Positions 52,501 through 60,000 of a stretch of 60,000 nt of DNA are shown in pieces. Numbering within the stretch: the stretch's first letter is position 1; each line of letters begins with the position of its first letter. A model generated the notes under the pieces. That model was not told the origin of the DNA and made no database searches. It saw nothing but the letters and a program-made list of their open reading frames with translations. The DNA lies in contig NC_064046.1 in the NCBI RefSeq assembly GCF_932526225.1, forward strand, positions 1,180,001 to 1,240,000. Direction: 5' to 3'. Source of the DNA: Nematostella vectensis. Its lineage: Eukaryota > Cnidaria > Anthozoa > Actiniaria > Edwardsiidae. The translations under genes were made by a program, and so were the position numbers.

Positions 52501-55500
52501 AGCTTTTTTTCCTGGCTTACAAAGATATCAATCTCGTTCCCCGGTGACCGGCTTTTTCCTTTCCTAAAATAAGGCCAATTCCGTTCCCCATTAAGCTTCT
52601 TTTTCCTGGCTTACAAAGAGATCAATCTCGTTCCCCGGCAACCAGCTCTTTCCCTGCCTAAAATAAGGCAAATCTCGTTCCCCGGTAACTGGCTTTTTTC
52701 CCTGGCCTGAAGTAAGGCGAGTCCCGTTCCTGTTTTATCCCTTTGAGATCCTGTCTGGGATAAGGGTATTTTAATAGCGGATTGCAAAGATGATTGTATC
52801 TATAATCTTTCAGGCCAAGATGGGACAAATGTGGACAGTATGTGGAGGGTGGCCCGGACAGATGGAATGAGTTATCCCAGAACCGGACAAGTGATGAGCT
52901 GGTTGACGTGCTGTTGGCCGAGATGACCGGACAGGACGTGTCTCAGATACAGTCCGGCGCGTCCACCGGGGCCGAGTACTTTGATGGCCAGGTAAGTGAG
53001 CTTACTCGTGTGACCGCGGTAATAATGATTAACCAATCATATTGCTATAAGCTTTCGCGTGACCGCGGTAATAATGATTAACCAATCATATTGCTGTAAG
53101 CTTTCACGTGACCGCGGTAAAAATGATTAACCAATCATATTGCTATTAATCATATTGCTATTAGCTTTCACATGACCACAGTAATAATGATTAACCAGTC
53201 ATATTGCTATTAGCTCTCACGTGACCGCGGTAATAATGATTAACCAGTCATATTGCTATTGGCTTTTACATGACCGCGGTAATAATGATTAACCAGTCAT
53301 ATTGCTATTAGCTTTTACGTGACCGCGGTAACAATGATTAACCGATCATATTGCTATTAGCTTTTACATGACCGCGGTAATAATGATTAACCAGTCATAT
53401 TGCTATTAGCTTTTACGTGACCGCGGTAATAATGATTAGCTAGTCATATTGCTATTGGCTTTTACATGACCGCAGTAATAATGATTAACCAATCATATTG
53501 CTATTAGCTTTCACATGACCGCGGTAATAATGATTAACCTGTCATATTGCTATTTGCTTTTACAGGACCGCGGTAATAATGATTAACCAGTCATATTGCT
53601 ATTTGCTTTTACATGACCGCGGTAATAATGATTAACCAGTCATATTGCTATTAGCTTTTACATGACCGCGGTAATAATGATTAACCGATCATATTGCTAT
53701 TAGCTTTTACATGACCGCGGTAATAATGATTAACCAATCATATTGCTATTAGCTTTCACATGACCGCGGTAATAATGATTAACCAGTCATATTGCTATTA
53801 GCTTTTACGTGACCGCGGTAATAATGATTAACCGATCATATTGCTATTAGCTTTTACATGACCGCGGTAATAATGATTAACCAGTCATATTGCTATTGGC
53901 TTTTACGTGACCGCGGTAATAATGATTAGCTAGTCATATTGCTATTAGCTTCTTACGTGACCGCGGTAATAATGATTAGCTAGTCATATTGCTATTGGCT
54001 TTTACATGACCGCAGTAATAATGATTAACCAATCATATTGCTATTAGCTTTCACATGACCGCGGTAATAATGATTAACCAGTCATATTGCTATTATCTTT
54101 TACATGACCGCGGTACTAATGATTAACCATTCATATTGCTATTAGCTTTTACAGGACCGCGGTAATAATAATTAACCAATAATATTGCTATTAGCTTTTA
54201 CATGACCGCGGTAATAATGATTAACCCCTCTCTAATGATTAGCTCTCGCTATACCGGCCACCCCGCCGCTGTTTAGTGTCCTGGGGTCGGTACTGCGAGA
54301 TTCTGTTTAGCAACCGGTCATCTTAAAGAAGTGCATTTACCATCTTGCCTTACTTGCTAACGTCAGCGCTCCGTTGTCTACTCGCACAGGGAACTGGTCC
54401 CGAGGTTCCACGCTTCTTGCGCTTCGAGGGTCAAGTACGTAACCGCCGACTTGGCAAACGCGACACTTCTCTTCTGATCAAAGACATCTGGCAAGAGAAA
54501 GCGGCTCACGATGCCGAGGTGCGATTCTAAGGAAAAAAAATATTTCAAACTTTATAACTAAGAGGATTCGTTGGTATTGAAAAGTGAAGCATATCTTGGT
54601 CACTCCAAGGCTCGATTTCCAGCCAACGCTAGGCCTCATCGAAAAAAATGAAAATCGAGCCTTGGTCACGCCGATTGGCTGGTGAAGTTCAAGTCAATCA
54701 GATAGCATTTTTCTGTCATCCTCACTTAAATAGAAACCTAAAACTGTCATGGTGGCATCTCAAGGCTCACTTTAAGATATTCTGTTTTATTCTGTTAGTA
54801 AATATATTCTTATAAGTAGCCTTTTTGCAAGTAGCATATTTACTCGAAATTTTTTTCTAAGAAAAGATTCCGGGAAAAAGTCCCTACGTAAAGATGTTAT
54901 TTGAATAGGAGGGGGGGGGGGGGGGGGGAAGCTGAATAAGAAATCATTCAATACAATTTTTTCAGACTCCTCCTCCTACTGGAAGTAAAAGTTTTTAGAG
55001 GAACCCTCTTCGGAGCAGTTAGTTCGGTCTCCCGGTTTCTCACCAACCCCTACCCCTTAAAATTATAAAACTGAATATAAGAGTATTATACTGGATGAAC
55101 GGTCCTTGAATAGTTTGGTTGTATGTTTAGAAAGTGGAAGGCGAGCGGAGCGACCTGGGCGAGTTCCTCTACACATATCTGCAGCGTCGGTTTGGCATCG
55201 AAAACATGATCATTGAATGGGGATATAACCTGTACGACGCATGCAACCGGTACAACCATGACCCCAGGATAGGGCTGTTCTACGGCATTCTACAAAAAGA
55301 GGTGGGTATATATATATCAAAGAGAAGAGAAGGTGGTAGTAACATGACCCCAGGATAGGGTTGTTCTACGACATTCTACAAAAAGAGGTGGGCATATATA
55401 TAACAAAGAGAAGGGAAGGTGGTAGTATCATGACCCTAGGATGGGGCTGTTCTACGGCATCCTACAAAAAGAGGTGGATATATATTTCTAGGGTGGGGCT

Positions 55501-57725
55501 CTAGTGGATCTAACCATGGCATGAAGGGGACGGGGGACGGGGGTATCCTGACCTCAAGATATGGGTACTCTACGGAATCCTACAAAAATGATGTGTACAG
55601 GTATAGGATGGGAAAGGGGTGCAACTGATGAGGCTCACTAATGTGTGTCCTTGTTTGCCAGGTTGACGAGGTTTCAACTGATGAGGCTCACTAATGTGTG
55701 TCCTTGTTTGCCAGGTTGACGAGGCTGTCTACCACGATCAGCTGGTCATGCTCGAGAAACTCTACAACGCTCTGACAAAGGCGGACCTGGCGTCGGGAAA
55801 TCAGGTATTCGTCAGATATCCATGTCTCACATCTAACAGTGAACTCTTGCCGAAGATTTCTAGATTAATCGCCTTTTGCTTTCCGTCATTCAAAAACCTT
55901 GAAACTTTTTCATTGGCCAGCGCTGAAATGGTTTCCAATCATACATTGCACATAAACCGGATAGGCACAGCTTGTTATGTGATGTGGTTTGATTTTGAAT
56001 CCAGATGGGCACAGCTTGTTGTGTCCGGCAACTAAACTGGGAGGAAATTGGCGGGAGAAAAATAATTGCGTGCGTACGACGCACGAGTCTTCTAAAACTT
56101 CATGCTTGGCTAATGGTAGAGGAAAAAGGAAGTTTTTGTCACTGATATTTTTTGCCATTTGTGCTTCTTCAGGGCTCGTTATCGCGTGCAGATTTCGAGC
56201 AAAGCATGCGAGCTTTCTTCACCCTCAAAGACGACGAGTCCATCACGGCCCTTATCAAAGCGGCGGAGCAGGAGTCCCCCGGTGACGCCATTACGTACAA
56301 GAACCTTTTCACCGAGGTGAGTCGAAATATTCTTACATCTTGTCTGTCAATTCTTCCATCTTTCATAGATGGTGGGTAGTTGTGTTTGTGGTGGTTAAAA
56401 TGACAACGATGGCAGTGGACACCGTTACGTACAAGAACCCTTTTAGTGCTGAATTATCAATATATCTAATATCTTGTGCGACGTCTGTCGATTCCTCCAT
56501 CTGTCGGAGATGGTAGGTAGTGATGGTGGCTAGGGTGATGACTGTGATTATTAAAATGATAGCCAGGATAGCTGGTTAACCTAGTTCCCCAGTTGAGCTG
56601 AAATCTCCATACATCTTTTCGCCAACTTCCTTCGCCACCTTGAAAAGTACCCAAGACTTCGCTTGAAAACAAGGCGAAAGTTAACTGCGCATTGTAAGAG
56701 AAATCTCGCCTGGCTTTTAAACGAATGCTTGTTACTTCTGAAGATGGCGCCCGAAACGGTTCAGAAGAAGAACTGTCTATGAAAAAGACGATCAGTGTTG
56801 TTAATGTTACTAAATTTGTCAATCTGTGGATGATGGTCATACTTATCGGTCGTTGTGCCGATAAGTATGGAGATTATTGTCTAATCTTTGAAAAAGACAC
56901 TCTCAGGACCCAAACCCCCTCCCCCTACCCCGAGTTGTTGATATCCCTTGCGAGTCCTAGCCGTTCAGACTTGGGGTACATATCTCATCTCATTTGTTCT
57001 TGCACAGGACGAAGAAGGCCGTGCTGGCCCGTTTGTTGACAAGGTGCGCGATCAGGACAAGGTTGAACAGGCCTTGTACGTCAAGGAAGTGGAGAACGCC
57101 CTCGGTGGCGCTAGGTAAGAAATGACAAGAATCCCTCTCTCTCCTCCACGGTCGCTCGTTCTGTCCAAGATGGCTGCCAGCAATACCAGCAAGACGCCAC
57201 ATTGAAAATCACCCATCGGACAATTACACGTCCTGTGTTTTCCATGACATGATTGTTCATCTCTGAGTTTTTCCTGATTTCGCTTACGTCTTCTTTAGAG
57301 ATTTTTGTTGTTTTGTTTTTAATTATCTTTTTTTTAATTCTTCAAACGGTTCTGTTGTTACCAGACTCCCGAAGTCCCCGATATTTTTATTTAAACCATC
57401 ATTGTTGTGCTAATCAAAGCCTTTTTGCTCCCTGATGAGTCGACGGCTTTGTGGTTATCTGACTCCCACAAGCCCCCGGCTAAGATCATTTTTATGCTTA
57501 TCTTTTGTTGTGCTGATCAAAGTCTATTTTCTCCCTAGCGAGGTATCGGTTGAGGATGTGCGCCAGGCCTTCCAGGCAGTTGATCCTCAAATAAGTCCCG
57601 ACATCCTCACCAAGTACCTAAACCGCGCGTTCGCCTCGAAACAGGAGCCTGGAACCAAGGTCGAGACGGCGCTTTTGCTGAAGAGACTCCAGACCGGCAG
57701 CATTAAAAGAGTTGGCAAGAAATAA
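46554..57725 (+). CDS. TSNAXIP1: TSNAXIP1 homologue (gene span, 18 exons, complete)
   Basis: Translin-associated factor X-interacting protein 1 family, linked to sperm/ciliary structures in vertebrates. Exons: 46554-46585, 47016-47148, 47676-47897, 48254-48388, 48789-48916, 49289-49325, 49405-49460, 49886-50002, 50672-50783, 50954-51015, 51700-51789, 52814-52991, 54390-54518, 55131-55301, 55715-55804, 56173-56316, 57008-57114, 57539-57725. All phases agree and the total is 709 residues, close to the vertebrate length. TSNAXIP1 N-terminal domain about 100-215 (KFLEQLEAFLQKELRSLD, EYLIEDFKTYKPLLSAIKHE, VTVSEQCEKKL), coiled coil about 195-375 (with DYGDVVPRRDFEKLE), helical repeats and an EF-hand-like region in the last 230 residues, basic C-terminus. 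The family assignment rests on these motifs from memory of the vertebrate protein. Confidence 0.9.
47016..47148 (+). CDS. TSNAXIP1: TSNAXIP1 exon 2
   Basis: Low-complexity Ser/Gln/Asn-rich segment ending KYTLPPALVLQ; acceptor GTTTGTCACAG, donor GTATGA. Confidence 0.85.
47579..47772 (+). repeat. 97-bp tandem duplication of an acceptor and exon start
   Basis: TAGTAATACTTGGTACTTTA, CTATTCTTTTTAG and the first 44 bp of exon 3 are present twice. The upstream acceptor would open at 47579, the real one at 47676. 97 is not a multiple of 3, so use of the first would shift the frame. Confidence 0.95.
47676..47897 (+). CDS. TSNAXIP1: TSNAXIP1 exon 3
   Basis: 74 codons ending PKFLEQLEAFLQKELRSLD and EMVPSEKRLQ, the start of the family N-terminal domain. 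Chosen over the 47579 acceptor because only this one keeps frame with exon 2. Confidence 0.92.
48205..48260 (+). repeat. 30-bp duplicated acceptor
   Basis: GTTGTCTGATGTTTCAGGCATT and GTTGTCTGATGTTTTAGGCATT in tandem; the second is the true acceptor of exon 4. Confidence 0.92.
48254..48388 (+). CDS. TSNAXIP1: TSNAXIP1 exon 4
   Basis: Encodes FEYLIEDFKTYKPLLSAIKH and ERIRDLEPLK, the most recognisable block of the family. Phase 0 at both ends. Confidence 0.95.
48789..48916 (+). CDS. TSNAXIP1: TSNAXIP1 exon 5
   Basis: Begins AMLVTVSEQCEKKLFSMKQE and continues as coiled coil. Confidence 0.94.
49289..49325 (+). CDS. TSNAXIP1: TSNAXIP1 exon 6 (37 nt)
   Basis: REDQVSLKVQVEK; a short exon supported by phase agreement on both sides and coiled-coil character. 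Confidence 0.82.
49405..49460 (+). CDS. TSNAXIP1: TSNAXIP1 exon 7 (56 nt)
   Basis: LQEEVGAEYLRYRNECDA; phase 0 in, 2 out. Confidence 0.85.
49886..50002 (+). CDS. TSNAXIP1: TSNAXIP1 exon 8
   Basis: RKMLIADINELKYQQED, then an acidic linker and VTFLKLALK. Confidence 0.9.
50275..50580 (+). repeat. Dispersed CCCTAAAAGATAC repeats
   Basis: Five to six copies of (A)CCCTAAAAGATAC, two followed by (A/T)A(A/G)AGTGGGCGTGG. Intronic, possibly a TE remnant. Confidence 0.7.
50672..50783 (+). CDS. TSNAXIP1: TSNAXIP1 exon 9
   Basis: Encodes NYKLAKMESDYGDVVPRRDF, a strongly family-like block. Confidence 0.94.
50954..51015 (+). CDS. TSNAXIP1: TSNAXIP1 exon 10 (62 nt)
   Basis: KLQKDTEQFTSDHQKLMQEH. Its last bases plus about 30 bp of intron are duplicated just downstream (TTGCAAGAACACATGAATGC at about 51050), with the donor GT lost in the copy. 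Confidence 0.9.
51175..51640 (+). repeat. 41-bp intronic minisatellite, about 11 copies
   Basis: GGCATTATCGGAAGTAACTC, GGCACTATTCGGGAGTGATTT. It stops about 60 bp before the acceptor at 51699. Confidence 0.95.
51700..51789 (+). CDS. TSNAXIP1: TSNAXIP1 exon 11
   Basis: Begins NALLEVYNKVLEQRDQFSLD. Coiled coil continuing the previous exon. Confidence 0.92.
51905..52730 (+). repeat. About 94-bp intronic minisatellite, about 9 copies
   Basis: Unit contains TCTCGTTCCCCGGTAACCGG, CCTTTCCTAAAATAAGGCCA, ATTCCGTTCCCCATTAAGCT and TTTTTCCTGGCTTACAAAG. Two alternating unit variants (GATGAG and CATTAAG) suggest a higher-order arrangement. Confidence 0.93.
52814..52991 (+). CDS. TSNAXIP1: TSNAXIP1 exon 12
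   Basis: 60 codons; contains DRWNELSQNRTSDELVDVLL and AEMTGQDVSQI, a family-like helical segment. Confidence 0.92.
53000..54225 (+). repeat. 49-bp minisatellite, about 25 copies
   Basis: GTGACCGCGGTAATAATGAT, TAACCAGTCATATTGCTATT, AGCTTTTAC repeated, starting about 10 bp after the exon-12 donor. Every unit holds the palindrome CCGCGG and a TGATTAACCA(A/G)TCA inverted repeat. Confidence 0.97.
54390..54518 (+). CDS. TSNAXIP1: TSNAXIP1 exon 13
   Basis: GTGPEVPRFLRFEGQVRNRR then LGKRDTSLLIKDIWQEK; the VPxFLRxEGxVxN segment is typical of the family. Confidence 0.94.
54605..54665. repeat. 14-bp inverted repeat (hairpin)
   Basis: CCAAGGCTCGATTT at 54605-54618 and its exact complement at 54652-54665. 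A G run of about 18 lies further on at 54911-54928. Confidence 0.85.
55131..55301 (+). CDS. TSNAXIP1: TSNAXIP1 exon 14
   Basis: Contains DLGEFLYTYLQRRFGIENMI and EWGYNLYDACNRYNHDPRIG; strongly conserved-looking helical block. Phase 0 at both ends. Confidence 0.95.
55260..55490 (+). repeat. 86-bp exon-edge/donor duplication, 3 copies
   Basis: The exon-14 end (CATGACCCCAGGATAGGGCT, then CATTCTACAAAAAGAG) and donor GTGGGTATAT recur with donors after 55387 and 55473; a fourth, decayed copy lies near 55550-55600. Confidence 0.95.
55637..55730 (+). repeat. 53-bp acceptor/exon-start duplication
   Basis: ACTGATGAGGCTCACTAATG, TGTCCTTGTTTGCCAG and GTTGACGAGG occur twice; the second is the real acceptor of exon 15. 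Confidence 0.95.
55715..55804 (+). CDS. TSNAXIP1: TSNAXIP1 exon 15
   Basis: Contains VDEAVYHDQLVMLEKLYNAL; 30 codons. Confidence 0.93.
56173..56316 (+). CDS. TSNAXIP1: TSNAXIP1 exon 16
   Basis: Contains LSRADFEQSMRAFFTLKDDE and AITYKNLFTE, resembling a degenerate EF-hand pair. Its 3' edge (ACGTACAAGAACC) is repeated in decayed form at about 56427. Confidence 0.93.
57008..57114 (+). CDS. TSNAXIP1: TSNAXIP1 exon 17
   Basis: Acidic start DEEGRAGPFVDKVRDQDK, then EQALYVKEVENALGG. Phase 2 out. Confidence 0.92.
57539..57725 (+). CDS. TSNAXIP1: TSNAXIP1 exon 18 (terminal)
   Basis: Begins SEVSVEDVRQAFQAVDPQIS and ends IKRVGKK-stop (57723-57725). EF-hand-like helix pattern. A roughly 105-bp block with TTGTTGTGCTxATCAAAG and TCTCCCT before it is duplicated upstream at about 57360-57440. 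Confidence 0.94.
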
Positions 57726-57804
57726 GTGGTCAAGAAAAGAAATCTAATTTTTAGCGCTTTGTAACATGTTGAATATATTGTATATATGATAAACAAATAT
57801 TAGA

Positions 57805-57810
57805 ATTAAA
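57805..57810 (+). terminator. Candidate poly(A) signal of TSNAXIP1
   Basis: ATTAAA 80 bp after the stop codon, in an A/T-rich 3' flank; a common variant of AATAAA. Confidence 0.5.
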
Positions 57811-60000
57811 AAACTTAACCATGGACATTGTCTACCTTTTTTTTCGTATATCTGTCTGTCTGCCATGTCAATTCTTCTATCTGTCTGGTGTTCGTCTCGT
57901 ATCCGTCAGGCCCTTTTCTAACTCAAGTCAGCCTACCGCGCCCAAGTGCACGCTCTCGTACGCGGTCTTGGGGGGCGGGGTTCTCGATTGAGAACACTAG
58001 CTATATTACTCGAGCGCATCCGCCCATTTTGTCATCGATCGTAGTAAAATACCACGAGTCAAAAAGCGCCCATTACCATCGGCTGATTTGGGGAAGCCAA
58101 TGCGATATTTTCGATTGAAATTGGTAAATTATCAAACTTTGTTTTTAGATGGTTATTTCGAGATTTTAGCGCATAGTGTGTCTCCAATATACAATGAAAT
58201 CAACTGGTATGGCTGACTGCGTTTTGGTCAACCGATCTGCTACGTCGCCTTGTGGGTTGCCTGTGTTATAAGGCTAGGTTCCGCGCTTCCCGAGCTTCTC
58301 GCTTTCGTCCCTGCTTTAATAAACTAAGGGGGTGGGGAGGAGGAGCTATAAAGCAAGGCAGAAGAAAAAGTAACGTACCAACGAAAGATTGTACTGTAAG
58401 GCGAGAAATAAGGCCTAAAACGCTGGCTCACACAATGCACACGTCAACCAATCGGCGCAAATGAGAGGGTTTCTTTTGTGGGGGAAATTTTCTCTCGAGG
58501 GACTAAACTCCTTTCTGCGCCACAATTCCCCTTAATAACACAACACGAGGCTAATATAATAATGTAACTAGCTTTATTGAGAAAACAGTCAAGACACAAC
58601 TTCAAATTATATTTTATTTTCCCGAAGGCGAGGGACTGATTCTAATCCTGGTCCGCCTGCGCTCCAAGGGGAAGCTACAATCCACAACAAAAGTAAAGTG
58701 GGACACTTCCCATACGAACAACCGCTAACCCTCTCCCCCCGATTAACCCATTGACTCCTGGCTATTTTTGAGCTAAATTTACAACAACAAAAAAACAGAC
58801 TGAAGACAGATACCTCCCCCCTATTCTGAGTTTTATACAGCCCGTCAAAGTCAAACACAGCTGCACCTAGTCAGTGCTTTGCTTCCAACAGTGCTTTGCG
58901 GTCCCCACTTTTAATCCCTCGTCGTTGTGCTGAAGCCAGCACAAGTTGATGGTTGCGTGTATTTTTCATCAAAAATACAGCTATGAGCATATTAGGAGAG
59001 TGTCTCAGGACATCATGAAGTCTTTTGGGGCATAATCGAGTGCTTTACTTATGGATATTTGCAAGCAAAGGTGGATTCATGATGATTTTTTCTTGTTTGG
59101 CTTTGCCTGGATGAGAAAATAATTTTCTAATGAATCACCACAGTTCTCCTAAATGCTGTCTTTTCTGAAACCAAATTGATTCCAAAATTGTTTACACTGC
59201 TATTCTGGGTATGTATGACCTGGAATTGATTTGTTTGGCTTCGGGGTGAAAAGACTTATAAAAAACCATCTGACTTTGGGGAGAGGAGTGTTGACTGGCC
59301 TCGTGAATTTTTCCCTGGATCTCCCAGAATGCTTTTCAATCCGTAAAGGCATCCAAGTGGTTTTACAAGCCTTCAAGGAATGGGCATTGTGTTTTGAGGC
59401 CATGGAAATGAACCTGGAGGATCAGAATAAAGGTATCTAATTGTGTCTTGAGCTGTGTTTTCTGATCTCTCTCCCTTGTGTTGTATTTTGAGCGTTTTAT
59501 TGAGAGGGGTGATTCTGCTTTTCTTTCCTTGTTCGATTCGAAATTTGTCAAAGAACCTGTGCTATTATTTGGCTTAAGAGTAGTTGCCAACACCTTGGTT
59601 GGATGCATATCTTCAAGACCATTTATCCCTTAGACTGATGCCTGAGTATCTTCATCTTAATGTGTTTAGTTTGCATTTATGAATTTTTTGGGTTGTGGGT
59701 ACTTCCCAAAGCCGGTACAGGCCGGTTGAGGGGTCAATGTGTTAATAGCGGAGCCAAGCGCGGCCGCAGGCCGCGCGCGTAGCCCCATAGGCATAGAAAT
59801 ATGGTATAGGTATGCGACTTGGTTTTGTGGTCATCGCGCGGGTACCCTGTGGTGTCACTCGCCAGCCAGCCAGTCAGTCAGCCGCGCGACTCCCAGGCCC
59901 CACTCGGCCCCGAAATGGCGACTAAATACAAGCACGGAGCAGGGCAAAGTTCTTGTCGATTATGCGATGATTATTTATTTTGCCTCAAATTTTGTGACTT
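57811..60000. other. Intergenic region at right edge, no gene supported
   Basis: Short open frames look random. TTTATT at about 58572, read on the minus strand, could be the poly(A) signal of a gene or element, but no exon was found. ATTAACCCATTGACTCC (58742) and its rough complement GGGGTCAATGTGTTAATAG (59732) may be ends of an element. GC-rich sequence with CGCGC runs precedes an ATG at 59914 that is open to the window edge (MATKYKHGAG..CRLCDDYLFC). Confidence 0.4.

Noticed and set aside
57435-57538. N-terminal extension of the last TSNAXIP1 exon from an ATG at 57435
   Set aside because: This is intron sequence reading into the exon; the acceptor CTCCCTAG and phase agreement define the start at 57539.
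58607-58858. 83-residue minus-strand open frame
   Set aside because: No family motif, no splice partners and ordinary composition; probably random.
59231-59440. 69-residue plus-strand open frame
   Set aside because: No recognisable domain and no supporting splice or start context; cannot be distinguished from chance.

Overview
The window is animal nuclear DNA: genes are split into many short exons with GT-AG introns, there is no operon-like packing, and much of the sequence is tandem repeats, LINE remnants and small inverted-repeat elements. I cannot name the species from sequence alone. An invertebrate fits best. A cephalochordate (amphioxus) and an anthozoan (sea anemone or coral) are the two I would test first; amphioxus is favoured by the exon-edge minisatellites described below, because I recall (unverified) a report of such repeats there.

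Layout. (1) 1-5560: a degraded CR1/L2-type LINE with an esterase-type ORF1, an endonuclease/reverse-transcriptase ORF2 and a (TTA)n tail. (2) <6099-37735, plus strand: a thioester protein of the alpha-2-macroglobulin/CD109 family. I could join 30 exons in one unbroken frame (1299 residues), from the end of MG2 through the thioester GCGEQ to a Cys-rich, GPI-anchor-like C-terminus; the signal peptide, MG1 and most of MG2 lie upstream of the window. (3) 33167-35913, plus strand: a two-exon gene of unknown function with an NHL-like beta-propeller C-terminus, lying inside the last 7.9-kb intron of the CD109-like gene. (4) 41397-45301, minus strand: a complete four-exon theta-like glutathione S-transferase (230 residues). 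(5) 46554-57725, plus strand: a complete 18-exon homologue of TSNAXIP1 (709 residues), head-to-head with the GST gene across about 1.25 kb. (6) 57726-60000: intergenic, with no gene I can support.

Repeats. Introns of the CD109-like and TSNAXIP1 genes carry minisatellites with units of 20 to 141 bp. In many of them the unit is a duplicated exon edge together with its own splice donor or acceptor, so the true splice site is the first or last of a series of near-identical decoys. I found this at about 17 junctions; it is the most striking property of the window. Four non-autonomous DNA-transposon-like families are also visible from terminal inverted repeats, two with clear target-site duplications (9 bp and 8 bp), plus a 410-bp near-perfect palindrome.

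Function. The CD109-like protein is probably a cell-surface, GPI-linked, thioester-bearing immune or protease-binding protein. The GST is a cytosolic detoxification enzyme. TSNAXIP1 belongs to a family linked to sperm and cilia. Nothing suggests that the four genes share a pathway; they are ordinary neighbours.
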